Assembly (NCBI GenBank): GCA_018607135.1 | Contig: JABBCA010000082.1 | Coordinates: 174,817 to 238,816, forward strand | Length of the DNA stretch: 64,000 nt | From: Opitutales bacterium | Lineage (GTDB): Bacteria; Verrucomicrobiota; Verrucomicrobiia; Opitutales; Coraliomargaritaceae | Direction of reading: 5' to 3' | Made by a program: the position numbers and the translations under genes | In this document: positions 7,231 to 16,461 of the stretch, piece after piece | Numbering within the stretch: position 1 is the first letter of the stretch | How the letters are laid out: the number at the start of each line of letters is the position of its first letter | Notes under the pieces: generated by a model | Told to the model about the DNA's origin: nothing | What the model saw: the letters and a program-made list of their open reading frames with translations, nothing else | The model's database searches: none

Positions 7231-9165
7231 ATGCTTACCGTATCCAAAATTAGCAAAGGCTTCGGCCAAAAGACCCTGTTCACCGACATTTCACTGCGCC
7301 TCTTGCGTGGTGAGCGCTTGGGCCTAGTTGGTCCAAATGGTGCCGGCAAAACGACACTGTTCTCAATTATATTGGGAGACGCCGAGGCCGATAGCGGACT
7401 TATTGAACTTGAACGTGATATAAAGATCGGATTTTTGCCTCAAGAAAGTGCGCCTACTGGTAATGAATCCGTCGCTGAGCTGGCCACCTCGATTTCTCCA
7501 GAAATCACCAGCCTATACAAAACCCTTCGTGAACATCTCGACCCCAATGACGAAGCCCGCATTGATGCACTTGAACGCTTCGTGGAACTGGATGGTTATA
7601 ATCTAGAAGCCAAAGCCAAGCGGATTCTCGCGGGCCTCGCCTTTAGACCTGAAGACTACGAGCTACCTGCACACACCCTAAGTGGCGGTTGGATCATGCG
7701 AGCTCACCTCGCTCGCCTGCTGGTAATGGAGCCCGACCTGCTGATGCTCGACGAGCCTACCAATCACCTCGACCTAGAAACGCTTGGCTGGTTTCAAAAC
7801 CAACTCAAACGCTACTCAGGTGCAATCCTGACGATTTCCCACGACCGCGAATTCCTAAATGCCATTTGCGACGGCATTGTCGAAATTGCCCACGGAAAAC
7901 TGAATCGCTATCACGGCAACTACGAAGACTACCTAAGCCAAAAAGCTGAACGCGAAGCACAACACCTCGCCGCCTACAACAATCAGCAACGTGAAATCGC
8001 CCACCTCGAGGACTTCGTGCGCCGCTTCCGAGCCAAGGCGAGCAAGGCAACTCAAGCACAAGCACGGCTCAAGCAACTTGAGAAAATGGAGCGTATCGAA
8101 GCTCCTCTTAGTGAAGCGGATACGATTTCTTTCTCTTTTCCCCAGCCGCAACGCAGCGGTCAACGCGTCGCCACACTCGATAAGGTGCAACAGGCTTACG
8201 GTGAGCATATCGTCTACGAAGACCTCAGTTTGAACATAGAGAAAGGCGAGCGCATCGTCCTCGTTGGCCCAAATGGCGCGGGTAAATCCACACTTCTCAA
8301 AATTTTGTCTGGCGCAGTCGAGATACAGGGCGGAGCTCGCGAACTCGGCCACAACGTGAGTGTCGGCTACTTTTCCCAACAACGTGTAGAAGTGCTCAAC
8401 ATGGAGCGGACTGTCATCGACGAAGCGATGGAACGCATCGAAAATGGCATGAATGAGCAAAAAGTGCGAGGCATCTTGGGTGCGTTTCTTTTCCGTGGTG
8501 AGGATGTTTTCAAAAAAGTCAAAGTGCTCAGTGGTGGTGAGAAGAGTCGCCTAGCACTCGTCAAACTTCTGCTCGCTCCACCCAACCTGCTACTTTTGGA
8601 CGAGCCGACGACTCACCTAGACATGCCCAGTATCGATGCGCTCATCGGCGCTATTAAAGAGTATAGTGGCACCCTTGTATTTGTCAGCCACGACGTGCAC
8701 TTCATTCGCGCCATTGCTCAAAATACAATTCAGATACAAGCAGGCTCCATCACCACTTATGCTGGTGACTACGATTATTACTTACGTAAATCTGGAGCGA
8801 GCTCTGAACAAAGTGGCTTAGTCGCAGGCCTCAAGAACGCCCGCCCTGACGGCAGCCCCGAAACGGAGGGCAAGCGTGACAAAGTTAGTGCCAAGGAACG
8901 TCGCCGCCTCGCTGCAGAGGAACGCCAACGGGCCTCTAAGGGCCGTAAAGGGATCGAAAAAAAGGTCGCCCAGCTCGAAGTTGAAATACTAGCGCTCGAA
9001 ACCGAACAAGGCGAGCTCTCCAAACAACTAGAAGACCCCAATTCTTACAGTGACCCAGAAATAGCCAAAGAATTGAACATTAAAGCCGCGCGTGTTTCTA
9101 AACGACTTGAAGAAAAAAACTACGAGTGGGAGATTACCGCCGAAGAACTCAGCCAATTACTGTAA
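7231..9165 (+). CDS. ABC-F family ATPase (ribosome-associated)
   Basis: A 644-residue protein with two ABC cassettes and no membrane part, typical of ABC-F proteins that act on the ribosome (Uup/YheS/EttA group). Cassette 1 has Walker A GPNGAGKTT (34-42), signature LSGGW and Walker B LLMLDEPTNHLD. A charged linker (QQREIAHLEDFVRRFRAKASKATQAQ) is the P-site tRNA interaction motif. Cassette 2 has GPNGAGKST (~345), signature LSGGEKSRLAL and LLLLDEPTTHLD. The C-terminus (~530-644) is a Lys/Glu-rich coiled coil as in Uup and YheS. The exact subfamily cannot be fixed by eye. Confidence 0.93.
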   Translation: MLTVSKISKGFGQKTLFTDISLRLLRGERLGLVGPNGAGKTTLFSIILGDAEADSGLIELERDIKIGFLPQESAPTGNESVAELATSISPEITSLYKTLREHLDPNDEARIDALERFVELDGYNLEAKAKRILAGLAFRPEDYELPAHTLSGGWIMRAHLARLLVMEPDLLMLDEPTNHLDLETLGWFQNQLKRYSGAILTISHDREFLNAICDGIVEIAHGKLNRYHGNYEDYLSQKAEREAQHLAAYNNQQREIAHLEDFVRRFRAKASKATQAQARLKQLEKMERIEAPLSEADTISFSFPQPQRSGQRVATLDKVQQAYGEHIVYEDLSLNIEKGERIVLVGPNGAGKSTLLKILSGAVEIQGGARELGHNVSVGYFSQQRVEVLNMERTVIDEAMERIENGMNEQKVRGILGAFLFRGEDVFKKVKVLSGGEKSRLALVKLLLAPPNLLLLDEPTTHLDMPSIDALIGAIKEYSGTLVFVSHDVHFIRAIAQNTIQIQAGSITTYAGDYDYYLRKSGASSEQSGLVAGLKNARPDGSPETEGKRDKVSAKERRRLAAEERQRASKGRKGIEKKVAQLEVEILALETEQGELSKQLEDPNSYSDPEIAKELNIKAARVSKRLEEKNYEWEITAEELSQLL

Positions 9166-9225
9166 AGCTCTAGGGGTTAATACTATCAAGAGTCCTATTT
9201 TCGCTTTACAAGGTAGCTCTAAAAA

Positions 9226-12200
9226 ATGAGCTTTGTCTATTTATTCCCAGTCTTCCCCATTCTCAGCAATATGCTAAACCGATTTACCTTTCGAAAGTCG
9301 CTCTGCGCTGCCCTCGTTCTAGCGACCAGCCTCGTTTCCACTTATGCTCAAGAGGACTCTGGAGCGAGCCAACTCAGTTTCAGTAACCTTCAAGCTCAGG
9401 CCAATGGTTTAGTCGAACAAGGTGAGCTCATTAAGGCGATGCCCTTACTTAAAGAGCTGATCTCTCGGGTCGAAGGCATGACAAATACAGAAAGTGAAAA
9501 CATCAAACTCGATTTTCCGATATTCCTTGTCGGCACTGGTTATATTCAGATCTACATACAGAGCGGCGACGACTCCGACTTGCAGCAATGCCTCACTTGG
9601 TATGACAAGCTTGAAAAAGACTTTCCACGCTCTCCAAAAATCAAAGATGCATCGCTGAAGCGAATTGATGTGCTACGTGCGCTGGGCCAAGCAGAAGATG
9701 CAACGAAATTGATGATTAAGATCCTCGATGGAGGTTACAGTTTCAATCTTACCTATAAAGAGCGCATTAAAATCCTAAAAGATTTGGTATCCACTTTTTA
9801 CGGCACTGGTAAGCTAAAGGATGGTCTCCCCTATTTTGGACAACTCTTAGAAGTCGCTCGCGACATTGAAGACAAGGGTCTAGCCGCTGCCGCAAGCTTT
9901 GAAGCCCTAGCTACGGAAAAACGTTTTGACGATGCGATGAAGCTCGTTCCCTTTCTGGCTCAAGAATCTGAGGCACGCTATCGCCCTCGTCTCAATGTGG
10001 CGCTGCTAAAAGCAAGTGATGCCGTGGTTGAGCTCGGCCGTATCAACGATGCAGCCATTCTGCTAAACTTGATCAAAACAACTGACATCATTATCCAATA
10101 TAACGAAGCGAAGCTCGCGACGATTAATTCCAAACTGGAGCAACGTGTCGCCTTCGGAGCCTCCTCAGAAGTTACGGAGAAATTTGAACAAGAAATTAGC
10201 ACCATCGAAAAGAATTTAGAAAGCTTAGGTAAACTACCCACCCTTCGTAACGAACTTCTCGTCCGCCGCGCGCGCAATTACACACAGACTGGCCGCCGTT
10301 TTGAAGCATTCTGGATGTTTTACGACCTCATGGAAGAAAATCCAGACGACGAGCGAAGTGAATTTTACCTTTATGCATCCTTTGCGAATGCGCGCCAGAT
10401 AGGTAAAGTCAAAACCGTCATTAAACTCGGGCGCGTCTATCGCCAAAAATTTCCGAGTGGCGACTACTATTCTGATATTTCAGCAGTTCTAGCAACTGAG
10501 CTTAAGAACCAAGGTGAATTTGTTGAATTCTCTGAAATCGTCATCGATTTCCTCAACCGATTCCCGATCGATCCAGTCTCAGCCAATTTACTCGCTCAGT
10601 GGGGTGCTTACAAATTTAGCGAGGAAGACTTTCAAGAAGTGGTCGATCAATGCGCGAAGTGGCTCAGTATGCACAATTCCAGCTCATTCGAAGATGGCCT
10701 TCACTACTGGAAAGGCCTAGGCGAACTACAACTCTCCGCATTTGTGCCAGCAGTTGACAGCTTCGATAACGTTTTAGTTAAATTCCCAACCAGTGTTTAT
10801 GCAGAAGATGCACTTCTAAGAAAAGGTGCGGCGCAATTTTATGCTCAGTTTTTTGAGAAAGCGCGCACCACACTCACCGCATACGTCCAAAAATATCCTA
10901 GCGGAAACGGTATCGACCAAGCCTACTTTTTCCTCGGTGAAGTGGAACTGATTGCCGAAAACTTTGAGCTCGCACTCAGCTACTTTCAAAAAGCCGACGA
11001 ACTGACTACACAGCAAGACGTGCACGACAGTGTCGCCTTCAAGATCGGCACGATCTACGAAATGCTAGAGCAGTATGATCAAATGGCAGCAAACTTTAAG
11101 AGCTACATCGAAACTTACGCAGAAGCAGGTCGCCTCACTGATGCGATTTTTCAACTGGGTCGTGCCTACGAGTTTAACCTAGAAGTCACCAAGATGCTCT
11201 GGCTCTACCGCGACAGTATCAACAAATATATTACCGCTGAGAATAATCATGGAGTCGATACCCTGATCGAAGGCTACGCAGAAAAACATAACAGCAACGA
11301 AGCGATGCTCGTTCGCACGCTTGAATTTCTCTACGACCTAGAAAATGACCTCGAATTCCGCACTAAAATTGTAACCGACCGCGGCTTTCTCTTTGAGGTA
11401 TTCTATGGTGATCCAACATTAGAGCAGACGCTGTATAATAAGCTTCGCCGACATCCAAACTTTACGGTCAAGCTGCTAGACGATCTCAGTCTGATCAATG
11501 ACATTACAGACGTCTATCGAATAGAGGGTGAACAATTTCCAGCGCAAACTCCCGAAGGACTGTATCGAGAACTACTCGCGCAGTATCAAGCATCCGGAAA
11601 CCGTATCGCTGAAGCGCGGGCATTGATGGGCCTCTATCGCATCGGCATCGAGATCGCACCCAAGAAAGCCTTTGATCCAGCTCTTCTCGACGAAGCATCA
11701 CCACGTGTGCTTCTTTACATTGCCGACTACGAACGCAACAAACGCAGAGAATTTGCAGTGACTGCCTGGAATTATGTTTTAAGCAGATACCCTCAAGATG
11801 ATGCTGCCATCGTCGCATATATGCGCCTTGCTGACGTCACCGACGAAAGCGGAGATGCAAATGGCGCCCTCAATTACCTCGAAGCCATCATCACACAATT
11901 CCCTGGCTCGCCCAAGGTGCCTGCAATTATTCTGCGACAAGGTGAACTCCTCTCCTCACTCGGTCGCGGTGATGAAGCCAGAGAAAAATACCAATATATT
12001 TTGAAAGTCCCCAACTGGCGCGGCATTCTCCACGCCAAAGCACTCTATCAAACTGGGGAGTCATACATGCAAGAGAACGCCTACGCCGAAGCGCACGGCT
12101 TCTTCGAGCGCACCTTCCTCGGTTATTCGCAATTCACAGAGCTCTGCGCGAAAGCCTATCTCCAAGATGCCAATGCACTCATAGGAATGGGTGAGCGCGC

Positions 12201-12303
12201 GAGCGCTAAAGCGACCCTTCAAGAAGCCACTGAACTTCTCAGCGAGTCTGGCCCTGAAGAAGTCATGCAGTCTATCAACGCCAAATTAAAGGAGTTACCA
12301 TAA
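9226..12303 (+). CDS. large exported tetratricopeptide-repeat protein
   Basis: A 1025-residue protein with an N-terminal export signal and many helical TPR-like repeats. Recurring pieces such as AYFFLGEVELIAENFELALSYFQKADEL and ALYQTGESYMQENAYAEAHGFFERTFLGY resemble the YbgF/BamD-type TPR. The signal peptide fits best if translation starts at the second ATG (9271: MLNRFTFRKSLCAALVLATSLVSTYAQ), though the first ATG has the better spaced AAGGT upstream. It is the first gene of an operon with a second TPR protein (TAATG overlap) and ExbB-ExbD-ExbD. In this setting it is probably a periplasmic scaffold that works with the proton-driven motor. I do not recognise a named homologue. Confidence 0.8.
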   Translation: MSFVYLFPVFPILSNMLNRFTFRKSLCAALVLATSLVSTYAQEDSGASQLSFSNLQAQANGLVEQGELIKAMPLLKELISRVEGMTNTESENIKLDFPIFLVGTGYIQIYIQSGDDSDLQQCLTWYDKLEKDFPRSPKIKDASLKRIDVLRALGQAEDATKLMIKILDGGYSFNLTYKERIKILKDLVSTFYGTGKLKDGLPYFGQLLEVARDIEDKGLAAAASFEALATEKRFDDAMKLVPFLAQESEARYRPRLNVALLKASDAVVELGRINDAAILLNLIKTTDIIIQYNEAKLATINSKLEQRVAFGASSEVTEKFEQEISTIEKNLESLGKLPTLRNELLVRRARNYTQTGRRFEAFWMFYDLMEENPDDERSEFYLYASFANARQIGKVKTVIKLGRVYRQKFPSGDYYSDISAVLATELKNQGEFVEFSEIVIDFLNRFPIDPVSANLLAQWGAYKFSEEDFQEVVDQCAKWLSMHNSSSFEDGLHYWKGLGELQLSAFVPAVDSFDNVLVKFPTSVYAEDALLRKGAAQFYAQFFEKARTTLTAYVQKYPSGNGIDQAYFFLGEVELIAENFELALSYFQKADELTTQQDVHDSVAFKIGTIYEMLEQYDQMAANFKSYIETYAEAGRLTDAIFQLGRAYEFNLEVTKMLWLYRDSINKYITAENNHGVDTLIEGYAEKHNSNEAMLVRTLEFLYDLENDLEFRTKIVTDRGFLFEVFYGDPTLEQTLYNKLRRHPNFTVKLLDDLSLINDITDVYRIEGEQFPAQTPEGLYRELLAQYQASGNRIAEARALMGLYRIGIEIAPKKAFDPALLDEASPRVLLYIADYERNKRREFAVTAWNYVLSRYPQDDAAIVAYMRLADVTDESGDANGALNYLEAIITQFPGSPKVPAIILRQGELLSSLGRGDEAREKYQYILKVPNWRGILHAKALYQTGESYMQENAYAEAHGFFERTFLGYSQFTELCAKAYLQDANALIGMGERASAKATLQEATELLSESGPEEVMQSINAKLKELP

Positions 12304-13436
12304 TGAGCCGCCCCACTTCTCAGAATTCACGCACCATGCAAAAACTCACCTTAAAAGCTTTGTTGATAGCGGCCGTCTCCATCGGCCTATCTCAGTCTGC
12401 AATCGCACAAAACCAATACTGGGATCAATATGGTGAGCTGCCAGTGCTGATGCAGCAAAATAACAACGGTGCGAAGCAGACACTCAAGTTCGTAGCCTTC
12501 AGAGATGGCATGCTGGTTGCAGAACTGGACGGCGGCATAGGAGAGGTCTCACTCCCTGTCACTGAATCAATGGCAAAAACACTGCGCCTAGCGGTGGATA
12601 CCCAAAAAGCCACAAACATGATCGACTCTGAAAATTACACGGGTGCGTTGAAGCTCCTTCGCCCAGAGGTGTATCCATTGATCAAGTTCCACCAAGTGCC
12701 AGATATTCTCGTTCAACTACACGGCCCGGTTCGCCTACTGATTGATACACTAGTGGACGCGCAAGAATTCACCGAAGCCGAAGCGGTTGTCTCGCGTCTA
12801 GATCTTGGTAAGATCGGGATCAAATACAGTGAAAGCGTCATTCGTTTTATGAATGCACTGATCCGTGCGGAAGAATTTGAAGCCGCTGCTCGAATTGCCC
12901 AAATCCTGCCGGTTGAAGGCGACTACGTAGTTAACATCTCACCGCTCATTGACGCAGCCGATGCACTACGTGGCGCAGGTAAATTCGATGCAGTGATACC
13001 GCTCTATCGTGCGATTGAAACCGTAGTGCCAGAAAGCACACGTCCAAACATTCAAATGTGGCTGGCTTATAGCCTAGTGCTGGCAGACCGCCTAGACGAA
13101 GCCACTCCGATCTTGAATGGCCTGCAAGAACCAGATGCAAATGAGCGACTGTTCTCACTTTACAAGCTATTACAAGGCTCCAAGTCACACCGTGAACAAA
13201 ACTACGAAGAAGCACTGGATTTACTCACTCGCGGATTCGTTCGTGCACAAACCTCGTATGCTTGGGTTCCTGAAATGCTTTATCTGATCGGTGATTGCTA
13301 CGCACGCGCCGATGACAACGTCGCCGCACGTAATGTTTGGACCGAAATCGTCATTCTCTATCCAGATTCACCTTGGGCGAGCAACGCCGAAGAATCCCTC
13401 GACAAACTCCCTAGAGCAGAAATTTCAAATAACTAA
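12303..13436 (+). CDS. exported tetratricopeptide-repeat protein
   Basis: A 377-residue protein. Its start overlaps the stop of the preceding TPR gene (TAATG), implying coupled translation; an inner ATG (12336) would leave a clean signal peptide MQKLTLKALLIAAVSIGLSQSAIAQ. After ~60 residues of beta-type sequence the rest is helical with TPR-like pairs (LVDAQEFTEAEAVVSRL, EFEAAARIAQIL, LRGAGKFDAVIPLYRAIETVVP, LLQGSKSHREQNYEEALDLLTRGF). Likely periplasmic. Gene order TPR-TPR-exbB-exbD-exbD suggests a common envelope complex with its neighbours. Confidence 0.78.
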   Translation: MSRPTSQNSRTMQKLTLKALLIAAVSIGLSQSAIAQNQYWDQYGELPVLMQQNNNGAKQTLKFVAFRDGMLVAELDGGIGEVSLPVTESMAKTLRLAVDTQKATNMIDSENYTGALKLLRPEVYPLIKFHQVPDILVQLHGPVRLLIDTLVDAQEFTEAEAVVSRLDLGKIGIKYSESVIRFMNALIRAEEFEAAARIAQILPVEGDYVVNISPLIDAADALRGAGKFDAVIPLYRAIETVVPESTRPNIQMWLAYSLVLADRLDEATPILNGLQEPDANERLFSLYKLLQGSKSHREQNYEEALDLLTRGFVRAQTSYAWVPEMLYLIGDCYARADDNVAARNVWTEIVILYPDSPWASNAEESLDKLPRAEISNN

Positions 13437-13484
13437 TTCACTAAACTCACCTAGACACTTAGCTTTCTAAGACACACAACCGCT

Positions 13485-14276
13485 ATGAATAAAACAAAGT
13501 TCCCCCTCCTCCCTTCATTTTTTGCCATCGCGCTCTTCGTTGGCGTGGCACAATGGACGATGCCCCAAAGCTTACACGGCCAAGACACGACAGTTACGAC
13601 TGAAGGCGCCGCTGCCGAAGCAGAAGCAGCACCTGCCGGTGGGGAGAAATCCTTAATCGACATGTTCAACGCAGGTGGTTGGGCAATGTATCCACTAGGC
13701 TTGCTCTCCATTAGTGGCTTTGGACTCATTGTTTACAACTTCATGGCCGTCAAACCTGGCCCAATTCTTAAGACCGATGTCGCAATCGAAATCGATAAAG
13801 CACTACAAACCGCTGACGTCGAAACCGCGAAAAAGCTTTGCGAGGACAATCCAGCTCCAATGACGAATATCATCGGTGCGGGTCTGGTTCGAGTCGACAC
13901 CAATAACTTTGATCCTGAGCAAGTAAAGGAAGCCGTCGAAGAAGCCTCTGCTGAAGAACTCGCGAGCCCATACATTTTGATCAACTACCTCTCTGTCGTA
14001 GGTTCGCTCTCTCCAATGGTCGGACTCCTGGGAACCGTTTCTGGTATGGTAAAGGCCTTCAACGTAATTGAAGCTGAAGGTGCTGGTAGTGCTCAAGCAC
14101 TTGCGGGTAATATTTCTGAGGCATTGATCACGACCGCTACGGGTATGATCGTCGGTATCCCCGCAATGTTCTTCTTCTTCTTTTTCAAGAACCGCTACGG
14201 TAAGATCACCTCTCGCGTCGGCCGTATGGTAGGCGACCTCCAATTTACATTGGCAACTGCGCTTAAAAACCGCTAA
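13485..14276 (+). CDS. exbB: MotA/TolQ/ExbB proton channel family protein
   Basis: A 263-residue protein: a signal-like N-terminus (residues 1-33), an acidic Ala/Glu-rich periplasmic stretch (AAAEAEAAPAGGE), then three membrane helices at ~58-80, ~165-190 and ~215-240. The conserved ExbB/TolQ core PYILINYLSVVGSLSPMVGLLGTVSGMVKAF is followed by ISEALITTATGMIVGIPAMFFF. Together with ExbD it forms the inner-membrane motor that uses proton flow to energise TonB, Tol or a related partner. The leader and long N-terminal extension are common in PVC and Bacteroidetes forms. No tonB or tolR/tolB gene follows, so the energised partner is not known from this window. Confidence 0.92.
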   Translation: MNKTKFPLLPSFFAIALFVGVAQWTMPQSLHGQDTTVTTEGAAAEAEAAPAGGEKSLIDMFNAGGWAMYPLGLLSISGFGLIVYNFMAVKPGPILKTDVAIEIDKALQTADVETAKKLCEDNPAPMTNIIGAGLVRVDTNNFDPEQVKEAVEEASAEELASPYILINYLSVVGSLSPMVGLLGTVSGMVKAFNVIEAEGAGSAQALAGNISEALITTATGMIVGIPAMFFFFFFKNRYGKITSRVGRMVGDLQFTLATALKNR

Positions 14277-14298
14277 TTAATCCACTAAATACTGACCG

Positions 14299-14703
14299 AT
14301 GAAAACATGGACCCCAGACGAGGTTGACCCGGAGTTTGAATTAACTCCGATGATCGACGTCGTGTTCCTACTCATCGCGTTTTTCATGACGCTGATTAGT
14401 TTTATCAGCGCGGAGTTGATTGATTTGGAACTACCCGAAGCCGAACAGGCTTCGATTCCCGAAGAACCGGGAGAGCGCCAATATATTTCAATCGATGCGG
14501 CTGGAAACGTCTACTTAGGCGCCACACCTGTATCTTACGAAGACCTCCCAGCTTACCTTGCACAAATGCGAAGCGAGATCCCGGGCATCAAAGTCTTTCT
14601 CCGTGCCGATACAGTTGTCCAGCACCGTCATGTAAATCGCGTTATGGGTGCCTGCGCCGAAGCAGGCATCTTTAATCTCATATTCGCTTCAGCAAAAGAC
14701 TAG
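14299..14703 (+). CDS. exbD: ExbD/TolR family protein, first copy
   Basis: A 134-residue protein with one N-terminal membrane helix. It holds the motor Asp in LTPMIDVVFLLIAFFM (D20), followed by a periplasmic domain ending in HRHVNRVMGACAEAGIFNLIFA, the standard ExbD fold. It lies 22 bp after exbB and 3 bp before a second exbD. A pair of different ExbD chains is common in this phylum and could give a mixed rotor inside one ExbB pentamer. Confidence 0.92.
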   Translation: MKTWTPDEVDPEFELTPMIDVVFLLIAFFMTLISFISAELIDLELPEAEQASIPEEPGERQYISIDAAGNVYLGATPVSYEDLPAYLAQMRSEIPGIKVFLRADTVVQHRHVNRVMGACAEAGIFNLIFASAKD

Positions 14704-14706
14704 ATC

Positions 14707-15138
14707 ATGGCCGTAAATAAAGTTCTAGAATCTGAAGATAAGGTCGACATCACTCCGATGATCGACGTCGTCTTCTTGCTGTTGATTTATTTCATGTTTT
14801 TGCCTCTCCAGCAAGAGGCAGACATTGGCATCAAGCTTCCCAGTGATGCGCCCCCTGCAGAAAACCTCAAACTCCCAAGTGAACACATCGTTGAAGTGTT
14901 CCCCAATGGTTTGATTCTTCTCAACGGTGCGCCTATGGACTCAGTGAATGATCGCGATATGGCAAAGCTCACCAATACGCTCACTCGACTACGCATGTCT
15001 TCGGACCGCGCAGGCATTGACACAGTGGTGAAGATCCAAGCAGATCCCGATTCACCTCACCAGAGGTCGATCGATGTTCTCAATGCATGTGCAAAGTCAG
15101 ATATCACCAAAGTGTCTTTCGCATCCTACGGTTCATAG
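14707..15138 (+). CDS. exbD: ExbD/TolR family protein, second copy
   Basis: A 143-residue protein with the helix DITPMIDVVFLLLIYFM (motor Asp D20) and a C-terminal HQRSIDVLNACAKSDITKVSFA segment. It is diverged from its neighbour in the periplasmic half (PSDAPPAENLKLPSEHIVEVF...). Last gene of the TPR-ExbB-ExbD-ExbD operon; a strong terminator follows. Confidence 0.92.
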   Translation: MAVNKVLESEDKVDITPMIDVVFLLLIYFMFLPLQQEADIGIKLPSDAPPAENLKLPSEHIVEVFPNGLILLNGAPMDSVNDRDMAKLTNTLTRLRMSSDRAGIDTVVKIQADPDSPHQRSIDVLNACAKSDITKVSFASYGS

Positions 15139-15165
15139 CCAGACCAACGAAATTAAATCATTTCC

Positions 15166-15191
15166 AGCCCTCACTGAGTGAGGGCTTTTTT
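15166..15191 (+). terminator. rho-independent terminator of the TPR-ExbBD operon
   Basis: Stem AGCCCTCAC / GTGAGGGCT (9 bp) with loop TGA and six T, 28 bp after the last exbD. Confidence 0.93.
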
Positions 15192-15222
15192 GTTCCCTTA
15201 TCCAACGTAGGGCTGCCGCTTC

Positions 15223-15349
15223 GAGGCTGTCTCAAGAATAAACAAATCATTTCCGACAGCTACCAAGCTAGCATATTCAGTCGAAAGCGTGAGCTTTGGA
15301 TTGGTTTGATTCGTGCGAGTGTAGTGTTTTTTATTTTGAGACCATCTCC
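15223..15349. mobile_element. candidate small non-autonomous element (MITE-like)
   Basis: The 127-bp segment begins GAGGCTGTCTCAAGAATAA and ends TTATTTTGAGACCATCTCC, which are imperfect inverted copies of each other. It has no ORF and carries an internal AAAGC/GCTTT hairpin. The left end recurs inverted at 4707-4725 with one mismatch. Ends reading GGCTGTCTCAA resemble terminal repeats of DDE-type insertion sequences. I could not identify a clear target duplication. Confidence 0.4.
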
Positions 15350-15393
15350 TTAAGGCACCTCGCGATCAAACAGGCTGCTTTAGAGAGCCTCAC

Positions 15394-16452
15394 CTAATCT
15401 TGAAGCTGGAAACGCGTCTTATCGATCGCCTTCATGTAGGCTTCTTTCTTTGAAATCACCCCATCGTTGAGCAGCTTGATGAGTGACGCATCCATCGAAA
15501 TCATTCCTCGCTCGGCATTCTGATCAATAATGTTACGCACATTCGACAGGGCCCCTTTGCGAATACTGTTAGGCAGCGAACTATGTGTAAGCAAAATCTC
15601 ATGCACCGCTTCACGGCCACCATCTACTTTTTGACAAAGCAACTGTGAAACAACACCACGTAGGCAATCTGCCAACATGATTCGTGTCTGGTTCTGCTCT
15701 GCAGCTGGAAACGCATCAATCAGACGATCGATCGTCTTTGTGGCATTATTGGTATGAACCGTAGCAAATACCAACATTCCCATCGCCGCACAATTCAATG
15801 CCAAGCGTATGGTTTCCATGTCACGCATTTCACCAATCAAAATAACATCAGGGTCAGCACGTATGGCACCACGTAAACCACGTGCAAATGACTTTGTATG
15901 CACACTCACCTCTCGATGGATGATGGTGCTACGCTTATCTTCATGCGTAAATTCTACAGGATCTTCCAATGTAATGATCTGCTTCTGACTGTTCTCGTTG
16001 ATATGGTTGATAATCGCGGCTAGCGTCGTCGATTTACCACTGCCAGTCGGACCTGTGACCAATACGAGACCATCACTATAACTTGCTACATCCTTAAGCG
16101 CCTGCGGCAAACCCAATTCATCAATACTCGCAATTCGTGTTGGAATCTGCCTCAAAACCGAGGCAACCCCATTGTGGTTACGAAATAAATTCATGCGAAA
16201 ACGTGCGCTACCGGGGATCTCATATGCCAAATCAGCATCATTACTTTCTTCAAATCGAGCCCATCTCGCTTCAGGAGTCACTGCCTTGAGCATCGCTTCC
16301 AATTGTTCAGCATCGAAGGACTTCTCACCCAAAGGATAAATCTCCCCATCAATTCGGATCTTTGGCACTGATCCAACAGAGAGGTGAAGGTCTGAGCCTC
16401 CTTGAGCGAGCATTTCAATGAGAATTTTATCTAGTGTTTCCATGTCAGTCAT
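15394..16452 (-). CDS. pilT: type IV pilus retraction ATPase PilT
   Basis: A 352-residue hexameric ATPase that depolymerises type IV pili for twitching. It has the PilT start (LDKILIEMLAQGGSDLHLSVGSVPKIRIDGE), Walker A GPTGSGKST at 134-142, Asp box ITLEDPVEFTH, Walker B RADPDVILIGEMRD, and His box ATVHTNNATKTIDRLID followed by the AIRNLIRE-equivalent region (NSIRKGALSNVRNIIDQ, diverged). It sits 9 bp after another PilT-type gene on the same strand, so the two are co-expressed. Confidence 0.9.
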   Translation of the reverse strand: MTDMETLDKILIEMLAQGGSDLHLSVGSVPKIRIDGEIYPLGEKSFDAEQLEAMLKAVTPEARWARFEESNDADLAYEIPGSARFRMNLFRNHNGVASVLRQIPTRIASIDELGLPQALKDVASYSDGLVLVTGPTGSGKSTTLAAIINHINENSQKQIITLEDPVEFTHEDKRSTIIHREVSVHTKSFARGLRGAIRADPDVILIGEMRDMETIRLALNCAAMGMLVFATVHTNNATKTIDRLIDAFPAAEQNQTRIMLADCLRGVVSQLLCQKVDGGREAVHEILLTHSSLPNSIRKGALSNVRNIIDQNAERGMISMDASLIKLLNDGVISKKEAYMKAIDKTRFQLQD

Positions 16453-16461
16453 TTCCGAGCC

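Noticed and set aside
6549..7349. Longer form of the Yip1-like protein reaching 7349
   Set aside because: The extra 74 residues are Arg/Pro-rich and overlap the start of the ABC-F gene on the other strand; the ATG at 7127 fits.
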